Shown: positions 1 to 10,520, counted from the stretch's first letter. The stretch is DNA of 64,000 bases from Kalaharituber pfeilii (GCA_015179045.1 WHUZ01000034.1:186001-250000); one strand, 5' to 3'. The notes: generated by a model from the sequence alone, not told the origin. A program made the numbers and translations.

Positions 1-86
1 CCTCCCAGTACCATCCTGCTCCCTCCCAGTACTATCCTGCTCCCTCCCAGTACCATCCCGCTCCCTCCCAGTACCATCCCGCTCCC
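1..86 (+). repeat. 21-bp tandem repeat encoding PSQYHPA heptapeptides
   Basis: Four consecutive 21-bp units with core CCCTCCCAGTACCATCC differ by one or two bases (for example TAT for CAT in the second). The array continues off the left edge. Unit length is a multiple of three and the frame joins that of the following gene, so copy-number change would alter protein length without breaking the frame. Confidence 0.85.
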
Positions 87-1697
87 TCTGGTGCTCATTC
101 GTACCGTCCCGTGAGCCATGACAACGACCAACAAGCTTTCTCTCAGCTCATCCCCCATATCATCACCCTCTCCAACACCCTTTCCTCATTCTTCTCCTCA
201 AAACTCCACGACACCATCATTGACCGCCTCTGTTTAGGTGCCGCACCCGGGGTAGCAACTCCAAGTAATAGTAATACCGTGCATCCTCCCTCCGGGATTA
301 TAACCCAATCGCAATCCCAACAACAACCACCAATCCCCGGCAATATCGCACATGAATCTCCTTATCTTCAGCCCCAACCCCACCCAAATCCAGCTCCAGC
401 CGTCGTACCCACCGCCGCCCATTCTCATTCTTCCTTCCGTCCCATTTCCGCCCACCTCTCCCCTGCAATCCCACCAGCGGCACTGATTCCCTCAACCACC
501 AGGTCCAATACCCCCTCCAATCTCCCCGGGCAACCAATGCTGAGCACTAGTACTGAGCACCCTGTCGAACCCATCAAACGTCCGCGCGGCCGTCCCCGCG
601 CCATTATCGACCCCAACGTCCCTCCAAAACCAGGTCGTCCGACTACCCGCGCGGGCCGCGCAGCCGCAGTGGAGAGCAGGCGGCGGGAGAAAGAAGAACG
701 GGCGCGGGAGAAAGAGGAACGGGCGCGGGAGACGATAAGGCAGGAGGTGGAGGTAGAGCGGGAGGGGAGAACTGCGGAAAGATCTGCCATAACCATGACG
801 ACGGGAACGGGGACGGGGACGGGGACTGCGAGGGTGGGGACGGTTCAGCAGGGAGCACTAGAGAAGGAGATGAAAATGGGGGGGACAGGGTTGGGTATGA
901 TGACAAGAGCGCAGTCGGCGGCGGCGGCGAGGGTAGCAAAGACGGCGAATGCGAAGGAGGAGGGATTGCGGGGAAAGGAAATGAAACAGAGGGACGAGGA
1001 GCAGGGGGAGGGCGTGAAGATAAAAAGGAAGCACAACCAGGTCTCACAACAGGTGGAGAATTTAAATCCGGACCCGGAAGCACAGCAAGCACAGCAGTCG
1101 CCACCAAGGAAACCTAGGAGAACCTCCAACGACCATTCAAGGTCTGCCATAATACCAGCGGAAGCTAGCACTTACAATGATTCTCAGGGAGCCCACCCTC
1201 CTTCAGCACCTGAAATAGCAACTACTATTTCAGAATCCGTAAATCAACCCATCCATTCCTCCCAACTTGCGACCCAATCCACAGAGCACCCCGCACCCTC
1301 CACCTCCACCACCACCGGCGTCGAACGCCCCTTAACCCCCACGCACCTCTCCCACATCCCCGATACTCCCAATCCTACCCCCTCAAAACGCCCCAGAAGC
1401 GACTCCACCACCGGAAGCTCTGCCCCAAAGCCCAATATTACCAGGTCAAAAACCGCTAGTCCTCAGCAATGTTGCGGGATGGCACCGGAGCAGGAGGGTA
1501 CTGGAGCATTTCATGCCCCAACGCACGGCGAGGAGAACAGCGATAAGGTGGCCTGTCGTGACCCTGGAGTGCAAGTGCCAGGGGTCAGGACTCCGGAGGG
1601 AAGAAAGAACTCTGACTTGGCGATGGTTGGTAGGAAGCGGAAAAGGTGCAGCGGAAGAGAAGGAGAAGAAGGAATGGAGCAGGAGGAGGAACAGTAA
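1..1697 (+). CDS. AT-hook-like low-complexity protein, 5' truncated by the window edge
   Basis: The frame ending in TAA at 1695-1697 is open back to base 3, so the gene enters from the left and its start is not in view. The GTG at 111 is not a start: codons upstream of it continue an in-frame repeat. The visible part holds four heptapeptides of type PSQYHPA, then a Pro/Ser/Gln-rich stretch. A basic AT-hook core KRPRGRPR is at bases 576-599, followed by a second hook-like PKPGRPTTR. Next come a charged Arg/Glu segment (REKEERAREKEERARE), a Ser/Thr/Pro-rich region, and a mixed KRKR/acidic tail (GREGEEGMEQEEEQ). AT-hooks bind the minor groove of AT-rich DNA, so a chromatin or nuclear role is inferred. 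No enzymatic domain is visible. The last part could contain an unrecognised intron, since composition changes near 1450. The product name is inferred; the reading frame is well supported. Confidence 0.6.
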   Translation, partial: SQYHPAPSQYYPAPSQYHPAPSQYHPAPSGAHSYRPVSHDNDQQAFSQLIPHIITLSNTLSSFFSSKLHDTIIDRLCLGAAPGVATPSNSNTVHPPSGIITQSQSQQQPPIPGNIAHESPYLQPQPHPNPAPAVVPTAAHSHSSFRPISAHLSPAIPPAALIPSTTRSNTPSNLPGQPMLSTSTEHPVEPIKRPRGRPRAIIDPNVPPKPGRPTTRAGRAAAVESRRREKEERAREKEERARETIRQEVEVEREGRTAERSAITMTTGTGTGTGTARVGTVQQGALEKEMKMGGTGLGMMTRAQSAAAARVAKTANAKEEGLRGKEMKQRDEEQGEGVKIKRKHNQVSQQVENLNPDPEAQQAQQSPPRKPRRTSNDHSRSAIIPAEASTYNDSQGAHPPSAPEIATTISESVNQPIHSSQLATQSTEHPAPSTSTTTGVERPLTPTHLSHIPDTPNPTPSKRPRSDSTTGSSAPKPNITRSKTASPQQCCGMAPEQEGTGAFHAPTHGEENSDKVACRDPGVQVPGVRTPEGRKNSDLAMVGRKRKRCSGREGEEGMEQEEEQ

Positions 1698-2534
1698 GGG
1701 TATAGGAGGAGGAACTTGAATTGGAGGGGGGTAGAAGGCAAAATGGAATTGGAAGATATAAGCTACAACTAATGAGCGGAAAGTCAAATAATGTTAAGTA
1801 GATTTGGTTAAATAAGACTAGTGGTTGCCATTGTATTACTCGGTACCTACGTATCTATTGTACTTCCCTATGTAAAACAAAAGGGCCACTTTTCGTCGGG
1901 CTAGAAACATCAAGCAATCTACATTAATTAAGGGTAGGTGTCTGGTTCGAGGTAGGGTAATCCAATTACGCTACCCTCAGAAAATATCCATTCCCCTAGA
2001 AAAAATTGGAACTCAACCAATCAATTGCAATGTTTTCTCTACATACTCCTTGACATCGAACGTACAGAAATTCCCTAGCAGTGCGCAGCAACAAGTTCAA
2101 AAAATCTGCCAATTCGAATCCAGTCCTAAATACAGTACTGTACAGCTAGCTGACCCACAAAGCAAATACTTGAGTAGAGTACACGCCAACAGCCACATAC
2201 ACACCAAGTGCGATAGACGGAACGAGGAAAAGTAACAACAAAAAAAAAAAGGTCATCAAAGAGCGATATCGATGTGCTCACTGAAATCTTCTTTTTTTTT
2301 TCCCCGTAACCCGCAACACCAGAAAATAAAAGAAATGAGAGTAGAGAAACTCCGACAGATAACAAGCCAAGTAAGTACAAGGATGGAACAAGCGGGCAAA
2401 GGGGAGGGAATAAAAGAGAAAAAAAAAAAAAAAAAAGGTGCCCAAGAGAAAGATGTAGACGTGCTCATTTTTATTTTATTTGTTACCCAACATGGTGCTG
2501 TTCCATCACCATACAGGCGGATCATTGCTCCCTT
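1698..2534. other. Convergent intergenic/3'UTR region
   Basis: This lies between the stop of the AT-hook gene (+) and the 3' end of the RVT gene (-). It is AT-rich with A/T homopolymers (A11 at 2240, T10 near 2292, A18 at 2419) and one degenerate direct repeat. I see no coding signal. Confidence 0.5.
2240..2467 (+). repeat. Degenerate ~40-bp direct repeat, each copy headed by poly(A)
   Basis: An A-run followed by GGT, then a diverged stretch ending GATGTGCTCA at 2240-2280, recurs as an A-run, GGT and GACGTGCTCA at 2419-2467. The copies are about 190 bp apart. They may be an old local duplication; function is unknown. Confidence 0.45.
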
Positions 2535-2593
2535 CTAGAAAAAAAAACAAAGTTAGCAAACGAAACCTGTAATCAACTCACCAGCCCCCTTAC
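2535..2593 (-). other. Intron at the 3' end of the RVT gene
   Basis: On the minus strand there is a donor GTAAGG at 2593, overlapping the stop codon, or GTGAGT at 2581. A GCTAAC branch site and a T-run ending in CTAG (acceptor base 2535) follow. With the outer donor the protein would gain only three residues before a new stop at 2522-2524. With the inner donor the intron lies in the 3'UTR. Confidence 0.55.
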
Positions 2594-5585
2594 TTTTCCC
2601 CCTTGTTGCTCCCCTCCTCATCCTCCCATCTCGCCTTCATCTCCCTCGCGCCTCTCGCCAGCCCCTCAGGCACCCACTCATTCTCGACCAGCTTCATCCC
2701 GCCCCACCGCTTGACGACTCCCTGCCCGTACACGGTCACCACCCGCGACCAGTACCGCGTCATTTCAATCCCCGTTCCGCCCGCCCGCGCCACGCTCTCC
2801 ACCGCCACGTCCAGGAGCACGCCGTTGTCCGCGATCTGTGTGGCTCCCTTGTCTGGCCGCGACAGCAGGCGGAGATACAGGTCTCCCCAGTGCTTATGCA
2901 CCAGCTGGCGGACTTCCGGCGAGCAGTACTCCTCCTCGGTCAGGAATTCCCCCTCGCTGGCCCCTCCCCCGCCGCGAAGCTCCGTCCCCTCAATCTAGAC
3001 CGCGGCTCCCAATCCCAACTTTCGTCGAAGTCGTCCGGCTCCATGTTGCTCTCCCACTTCTCCTTCGCGAGCCGGTACCCCAGCTTATCCTCCGTCCGCA
3101 GCCTCTCAAACATTGTCGCCGGCTCCACCTCCGCCGAGAGCTCTTCGTCGTCCTTGTCGGTCCACACCATCTCCGTCGTCAGCTGCATTATCGGGTTCAG
3201 GATGCCCAGTCCTCCCATCGTGTGCGGCCAGTAAAACCACGCCTCCGGCACGCTGCTGCCGTCGATCCCGGGGAATCGCCTGCTGATCTCCTTTCGGAGA
3301 TAGTTCACCACCGTCGGTGGTTGTTCCGAATCTTTGGTCCCACTCAGCGCCTTGAGCACCGCCGACTGCATCTTCGCCAGCTGCGCCACGACCATCAGGC
3401 TGTGCTTCTTCCCGTACGCATACACCGGGGCGCCGAAGTTGAACGGGACAAATTGCGCAAAGTAGCGATTCCACGCCTGGACGAAGGCGAGGATGCTGCT
3501 CGAGCACGTCTTGGATGACAGCTGGCGGATAAGCTCGCTCGTGTGGCGGTCGACGTAGTACTGGTCTGGGACGAGCTCGCCCTGCGGCGAAATCTGGAGG
3601 AACCCCCAGGCGACGGGCCTCTTTGGCAGGATGCCTGCCTCCTCCCCCTCCGCGGCCGGCAAAATCTCCCCGTGTTCACCAAAGCGGAACGTGATGGAGC
3701 CAGACTTCTCCGGCTTGTACTCCAGCCCAAACAGCTCTGCAAACGTTTGCATCTCCTCCCACACCCGCTCGCACATTGCCTTGTCCGTCCCCCAGAACCA
3801 CACGTCGTCGAAGTTCCGGTGGATGAAGACCTCCCCACCCGAGATATGATTCACCGCATACTCAAGACAGAACAAAATCATCTCCCCCGCCAGGTCGCTT
3901 ATGGAGTGGCATATCGGAACCCCCCTCTTCCTGCGCCTGATGTTCTCCAGCGTCGGCTCCTCTCCGTCAAAGTAGCACGGCATGTCCAGGAACCTCCGGT
4001 AGAAGCCCACAAGATCCTCGCCGATGTTGAAGTACCGCATGACCGCCGCGATGACCTCGTGCGAGAGGCTGGGGCCGAAGAACTTAAAGTCCGTTGTCAC
4101 GATCGTGAAGGACTTTGGCCCCCCCTGCGCGGAGAGCGCCCGCGCAAGATGGAATTCTGTCATCGCCATCTGGAGCAGCAGCTCCTTCGTCAGTGGCGCG
4201 CTGGCGCCCTGCGCATAGTCCGAGCCCGCCTCCTGGTCGGAGTTGTAGTCGCCGTGCTGCCTGTCGATCGAGTCCGGCAAATGGCTCATGAACAACACCT
4301 CCTTCTGCTGTTTCCTCCGCTTCGCCTCGATCGTGACCGTGCTGTTCTTGACGGGGAACGCCTCCGGCAGAAAGTGTGCGAGCCTGTCCGCAAGCCGCTT
4401 CTCCAGCTTCCGTCCCTTGCACAGCTTCCACGCCAGCACATTGTCGTCGAACACGCTGCAAAACACCTTCTTCAGCCTCACCGCCCACCATGTCCCGATG
4501 TGGTGCGTGAACAGCGCCGTCGCGATGTCCTGGTCGATGAACACCCGGTTCTTGCCGTTGAGCTGGAGCCTGATGTCCAGCTTAACCGCCGACTCCCAGG
4601 TCCAGGATCGCAGGTCCCGCGCCCACATCTTCATGACATCCATGAACTCGCGGATGATGGTCTCGTTCGGCAGCACCTGGTTCTTCAGGAAGCTCCGCTT
4701 ATCGTTTGACAGCAGATCCTTCCGGTATAGGGATTCGATCAGCAGCTTCACCGTTCTGAGTTCCCACTCCGCCGTCGCAAACTCCTTCGAATAGGCCCTC
4801 AGGCTTTTTCTCGCTGTCTTTAGGAACTCCGACCCCTCTGGCGTCGCCTCGAATATGCCGTCCAGGTACTCCTCGATCCGTGTGTGCGTCTCTGCCGGGT
4901 CCGCGTCCAATGGATGCGGCGCAAATACTATGTCTGAAAACATCTGCATCTGCTCCTTCCTCTTCCTTGCGGCCGCCGCCCTTTCGTTCTTCTCCGTCTG
5001 CAGCTCCCCGGGCCCCATCTGCGACGTGCTGGTAGTATTGGTGCTCTCCACCCACTCCGCCACCACCCTGCCCACCAATCGCGCCACCTCCATCCTCCTC
5101 TCCTCCTGCTCAATCGTCTCTCGCAGATCAGCCTCCCACTCTCTCAGCAGCTCCTCCGAGCCCACTATCGCGGGGTCGATTTCCCCCGTAGCGAGGAGCA
5201 CCTTCATCCTCTTTGCCACGTCTGTTGGGCACTCCACACTCTGCTTGTTATTCGCCAGGACCTGCGCAAACAGCTGTTGCTCCGCGCCGTCATCACTGGC
5301 ACCGCCCACGGCATCATCACCAACGTCCCCACCATCCTTCTTCCTCTGACCCCTTACCTCCGACGGTGGACTAATTGCCTGCGTCAACTTCCGAATCCTC
5401 TCAATTGAGCTAGTCTGATCTGCGTTTCCATCCTTAGACAGCTCCTCGTACAGCTTCTCCTTGTATTCCTGAAATACTGTCTGCTGCTTCGCAAACAAAG
5501 CCTCCTTCGTCTTTGTCAGCTGGGAGAGCGTTGAGAAATATGCATCGTCGGTCGCCGCCATGTTGGATGTAAGAGTAGGAGTCAT
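2590..5585 (-). CDS. rvt: RVT-family cellular (domesticated) reverse transcriptase
   Basis: The ATG at 5585 opens an 881-codon frame with the polymerase core. Motif A is TTDFKFFGPS (Asp499), motif B is RGVPICHSISDLA (about 554-566), motif C is FDDVWFWG (Asp593-Asp594), and motif D is YKPEKSGSITF (about 623-633). An N-terminal helical region (about 20-50 and 145-175) fits the coiled coil of the family. These motifs match the single-copy RVT genes of fungi and some other eukaryotes and bacteria, which polymerise nucleotides but are not mobile. No gag, integrase, RNase H or LTR is present. The first frame stops at 2940. The true C-terminus (EGEFLTEEEY, then a VHKHWGDLYLRLL region) continues in the -1 frame to TAA at 2590. 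The break is explained either by a 44-nt intron (2957-3000, weak signals; 983 aa) or by one lost base in a G-rich run (about 998 aa). Family assignment is firm; C-terminal structure and activity are not. Confidence 0.82.
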
Positions 5586-7043
5586 TGTGCTGAATTCGTG
5601 CGCTAACGAAATCGAACGGTGCTATATAGAGAGAGAAGGTCAGTTGATTCACCAGAGCGTAGACCCAATGATATAGAACAGAACAAAAGAGAAGTGTTAA
5701 CATCAGGAATTCAAACTGAAGGGGTATTTATACCGTAAGCGACCTGCCCCGCCCCTGCTGGACAGCGCGCCCACCACGAAACATCCGCCAACGTCTACCA
5801 GCACGATACACCATTGACGGCAGAGTCACCCTGCGTCGATCAGCACTGCCAGTGCTTTGTATCACCAAGTCCTGCTTGTAACAAGGACAGCGTGTGTATG
5901 AGCGAAGATTGGGAAGCTAAAGAACATACCGTAATGTGGTAATAACGTTCTTTTGTAACAAGAACTGTGAGAATGACAAGTTTTTCCAGCTCAGCTGGGG
6001 AAGTGCGGGGACCTAGATAGATCTACAATAAGAACAAAACTTTTTCGCCTACTGCAACCCATTGATCAGCTGAACATGAGTAATCCAAATTGACAACTTT
6101 GCTGGCAGGCAGTTTTATCAATGATATTCCCCCTGCAGTGAACGCATACAAATGTCTCGGAGGAAGCGGAGTTATAACTCCAGAACTAAAGCAGCATTCC
6201 AGTTTAGGAAGTGTGTATATACCGATATGGTGCTAAAACCCGGTGACATGCAAAGTCCTTCTTAGGACCTCTGGATCCTGCTACATCAGTTGTAAAAAAC
6301 TACTAGTAGTCTGACTATTATGTAACGCAATATATGTGAAGTTTAAATCAAATACTCATTTGTGACCTAACTAGGAAATACTTACCTCTTTTGACGAATT
6401 CTGGGTCTTCGTGAGTGTGAAGAACTAGTGAATTGTAGGTTAAGCCTGGTACCTCGTACCTTTGCTCAGCTCAACCTGTCGCTTTTGTACGGTTGAGTGA
6501 CCCCCAATGTTCACAAAAATATGACTCACAAATCACAAATTTTCCAATCAGAATTGATTTTTGAGGCAATTGTTAGTGGAACTGCCATTGATTTGGCAGG
6601 AGAGGCCGCTTAGTCTCGGCTCGCCGCCCCTTTGCATCTCTCACCGCTTTTCGCGACCCCTTCACCGCTTTTTGCAAGCTGCTGTGCCTACTACCTGCAT
6701 ACATAGGTACTTAGGTATATAGAAGCTAAGAAGTGCCCAACGTATCATATGTCTAGAGTAATGATATTCAAAGTCGGAACTGGCACGCAATTACGATTAC
6801 CAAATGTATGGCTGGGACGTTTGATTACCCACGCCGTAAATATGCCGTTCTTTTGGGCTTTTGAACGGCACGTGAATTTTGTGTTGAAGGATAGAAAATG
6901 TAGAGTAAGCCTGCAGCTGATGCCTCACCGTAAAACAACCCCACTTTGCCCAATACCCCACGTAGGAGCTACGCCAGGTAGGTACCTACTAATCGTCGGT
7001 AAGAGGCCTATGTTCTTTCTCTACAAGAGTCCAATTATAATTA
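5586..7043. other. Upstream region of RVT and non-coding DNA
   Basis: It holds the RVT promoter region and then about 1.2 kb without recognisable genes. The longest plus-strand frame (6749-7069) ends inside the transposon terminal repeat and has no recognisable domain, so it is not called. Confidence 0.5.
5724..5733 (-). promoter_or_regulatory. Candidate TATA box of the RVT gene
   Basis: The minus strand reads GGTATAAATACC, a near-palindrome containing a canonical TATAAATA about 140 bp upstream of the ATG. A weaker CTATATAG lies at 5621-5628, only about 40 bp upstream. The assignment rests on sequence and distance only. Confidence 0.4.
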
Positions 7044-7875
7044 CAGTCACTGGTCAAAAGTCTTGGTGAAAGGGATCTGAGCACCAAGCGGCGATAATGT
7101 CCATTTGAACAAAAATTGAGGTATCTCCACGAGAAGTGACCCAATTAACCTACAACTTGAACTGGTGATAGTGTAAGCAGTATGGTTTATGCTACAGCAC
7201 AGAACATACTTATAGCACACTGATTGCAGTGTAATATCTACAAAAAGTTATTAAATACTAGGTATTCCATACAAAAATTGTGAATTTTTGAAATGTGATG
7301 TATCTTTAGCACCATAACTAGATAGACAAACAGGATTTTTTCTATGATAGATACTACCTGAAACTTCATGGTTCCGGCTGTAGAACAGATGTTGGGGTCA
7401 TGTGGCTGCAGAAATAAAATCGCAAACTTCAAAGAACGCTAAGATTGCCAAATTCCCATACAAAATTGTCATTTTAGGGTCAAATATCGGTGTCTGGAAA
7501 TAAAATGCTCCACACAGAACCTGCAACACAACATAAAAAATATCAAAAATATGAAATAAGATGGACTCAACATGTAGTTTCATAGCAAGATTTACTAGCT
7601 CCAAAAATATTCTCCTTGTATGGAACTACACTATTATGCAGAGAGAATTTAGGTAAAAAATGCTAGAATTTGCTCCTGATTTATTGGTCCATATAATTGA
7701 CTACTACTATTCTCATGATTGCTGCATGTGATATGCAACACTATAGACACGGTGCTATCAATTGCAGGTACAACTTCTATAATTAAGCTATGGATCATGG
7801 AGATATGAGCATTTAAAGCAAGCATTTTGAGGTGCCAAGAAAAGTGGCGTCACCAAGACTTTTGACCAGTGACTG
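7044..7875. mobile_element. Non-autonomous Tc1/mariner-type element with perfect terminal inverted repeats
   Basis: The left end begins CAGTCACTGGTCAAAAGTCT at 7044 and its exact reverse complement ends at 7875. The match is 26 bp without mismatch. Both ends abut TA (7042-7043 and 7876-7877), the Tc1/mariner target duplication. The CAGTnnnnGGnCAAAAGT form is typical of that superfamily. The 832-bp interior has no frame that could encode a DDE transposase, so it would need one in trans. Perfect termini suggest fairly recent insertion. Confidence 0.85.
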
Positions 7876-8084
7876 TATAACCGCATAGCTATAGCTCATC
7901 CAAATCTAGAGATCCTTCTGCCATCAGCTCTACTTACAGTAACGCCCCTGTATACATTTTTCTCCAAGTATTAGCTTAAAACTCTCCGGAATGGAGCATC
8001 ATATAGGTAGTAAACTTGTATCTAGAATACTATATCTAGAGTATATACATACTTATCTAGTATTATGTAAATTACTCTTAATAA

Positions 8085-8334
8085 TTAGCGTTCGCACTCG
8101 GTGTGAGTTCTGAGCCGGTTTTTCTGAGTGAGTCGGGTTTCGGGTCGGTGTGTCACGCCGTAAAACGTACCCGACTCGGCTGCCGAGTGAGCCGGGTCGG
8201 GTTGTATGTGCGCCGTGACTGAGTCGGTATGATAATGTACAACTACTACTCGGTTCCTGAGTGAGTTTATAGTAGGGTCGGAGGAATTTTGTTAAAGACT
8301 TACATCGACTCAGCTCACACCAATACGAACGCTA
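8085..8334. mobile_element. Putative hAT-like MITE
   Basis: TTAGCGTTCG...GGTGTGAG at 8085-8108 faces the inverted counterpart CTCACACC...CGAACGCTAA at 8315-8335. Arms are roughly 25 bp with a few mismatches. The interior carries repeated CGGGTCGG / CCCGACTCGG subterminal motifs, a pattern common in hAT elements. I could not find an 8-bp target duplication, so the superfamily is inferred. It is about 250 bp and non-coding. Confidence 0.55.
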
Positions 8335-8700
8335 AAGTCTATTAGAAAGTTTTTAGAACTTTATATAAGATTTATATATAAAAATATTATTTATATATAT
8401 TAATTAATTATAAGTTAAAAATATATTATATAATTCTATTTAACTACTGTAAAAGTAAAGCTAATTCAATATTTTTTAATTAATAATAAAAGTCTTTTTT
8501 TATTATATTATTTTATTTTTTTAAATTTTTTTTTATTTTACTTACTTATTTCAAAAGTATTGAAATAGTTAACTAGTATTACTAGTATTATATTTTAGTA
8601 TATTATAATAAAAACCTTATATATATTTTTTAATCTTAGTATAATAAGTAAGTAGCTATTGTAAATATACCAGTTATTTTCAAAATAAAAAAAAAAAAAA
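8335..8700. other. Extremely AT-rich tract
   Basis: This is almost entirely A and T with TATATA/TTAATTAA runs and no gene. It sits between the hAT-like element and a tRNA gene. It could be a repeat eroded by C-to-T change or simple AT-rich spacer. Confidence 0.6.
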
Positions 8701-8779
8701 CCTTAAGCAATTGCAGACCAGAACCTCTTTAACCCAGTCATTTACTAAGTGTAAGTCTAGTTCCAGACGTAGCAATTGC

Positions 8780-8850
8780 TGCATCAGCGGGGAATCGAAC
8801 CCCGGTCGAATCGATGGCAACGATTCATCATACCACTGGACCACTAATGC
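8780..8850 (-). tRNA. tRNA-Gly (GCC)
   Basis: The 71-nt cloverleaf has acceptor arm GCATTAG/CTGATGC (position 5 is a U-G wobble). The D arm includes AGTGGTA, the anticodon loop TTGCCAT gives anticodon GCC, the T arm is CGGGG-TTCGATT-CCCCG, and the discriminator is A. There is no intron. It differs from the 17.2-kb copy at one base. The clearest T-run on its coding strand lies about 80 nt downstream. Confidence 0.93.
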
Positions 8851-10520
8851 TGTTTGTATTTTCAAATTTTAATCTATTATATTTCATGCTGTATCTTTCA
8901 TGTGTATACTCTCTCATTCTTGTGAACTAATTTAGAACCTTACAATTTTGTCAGCTACCAATCTCTGTACTACTATAGACGTGGTTTTTAGACATATGGC
9001 ATATACATGGAATGATTATTTCTTAGTGTTGGGGGAGGGGTAAGCGGAGGTGACGGTTGACTCCGTGTGAAATGAGTAGTGATATGAGGGTAACGGTCAC
9101 TAGGGAAAGTAATATAAGCGCAAGAGCCAACAGAGATATGTCAGTGGGAGAGTAAGTGGGAAGCTCGAGCGCCAGTGAAAGGGCTCCTTGGCAAAATTTG
9201 AGTCCCTCGGAGGGATACGGCTTAAGTATTCATGCCATTATATTAATCTATTAACAGTTTTGTATAGTTCGCTGACCCTCCGTGAATGCTTCCAACACAA
9301 GCAGGAAAACGGCCTAAGCAAAAAGACGCAGCTCACATACCCTGACAATATGCGTCAACTCGGATTGAAACGAGCAGATTCTCCTGCAAAGGAGGGGGAA
9401 AGAGACCACATGGGAAGTAGAGCATAAAATATCACACTCTGAACCTCCATGAGTTGATCGTTACATTAGAAATCATTCGCATTCATACTTCCGAATTATG
9501 TGTATTCAAAGGAACTTGAAAACACAGAGGCCACCACCCAATGAAAATGGAACAAGGGTTAAGACAAATCTAAAATTGAAAAATTAACAGATCCCTAATG
9601 CAAACGGCTCAATTAGAGCAGAGCAGAAATCCAACAAACGAAAGAAGTAAAAATAAAAACTAAAATAAAATAAAAAATAAAAAATAAAAATGAGACGGGA
9701 AGAAGACATAAACAATGCAAACGCGATCCCGGAATAACATCAATATCCCGTCACCTCCACCATCAGCCTCCGACCGTCACCCAACCCACGAATTCCGTTG
9801 TTACAATTCGGAACAAATGCTTGCTTAAAACAACGTATACATCATTCCCTCTTTCCCTCTACCCGCCCACTTACTACCACGATGCATGTAACGAAACGCT
9901 AATGTAAACGCCACACGACGCCTTGCCTCGCATAACGCCATGCCATGTGATGCAATATAGTGCCAGTATGTATTCAATGCGAATACAGTACCGTAACTGC
10001 TCTATGAGAAAGTTGAATGCAAATAGAGGGAAATCCAGATAGCGAGAGTGAAAAGGGAAATATGGCAGGGAGCTATGTACAGTGCGACTAAGGTCAATCA
10101 TCGTGCTCAACGGGGTACTAACCGAAGGTGTAGGTAGACAAGAGAAAGCAGATGGAAGAAAATGTGTGTGTGCTAAATAGATTCAGATTGTCATGGTTTG
10201 GTTCGACTGTAATCGCGGGCTGACGGGCTCCTTGGGCACCATGGGAGCATGAGAGTGATGTTGGAATAAGTAGTAATTTTTTTCTGCCGATTTGACAGCG
10301 CTGTTGAAGCTGTAATAATACGTGCATGTCAATAATCTGACTTGTGCATGCGGAATGATGTTGAAGTTGTGCACACGAATGTACTTAAAATCAAATGTTC
10401 CGTCAAGGCTTCCGAATCTCGTTGCAGCAGAAACGGTTGCATGCATACCCATGACAACACCGACGTAGCATAACCCACAATTCCACTTCGCACACTGGCC
10501 CCGCTGAACTCACGACCAAC
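8851..10520. other. Non-coding region downstream of the 10.5-kb gene
   Basis: Only short, featureless frames are seen. An A-rich stretch with repeated AAATAAA lies at 9640-9695. Part of 10.1-10.5 kb may be 3'UTR of the minus-strand gene ending at 10521. Confidence 0.45.

Noticed and set aside
3543..4709. 388-codon plus-strand frame opposite the RVT gene
   Set aside because: It is antisense to a conserved catalytic domain, has Arg/His/Leu-rich composition typical of a shadow frame, and no domain.
6749..7069. 106-codon plus-strand frame running into the mariner terminus
   Set aside because: It ends inside the terminal inverted repeat and shows no transposase motif.
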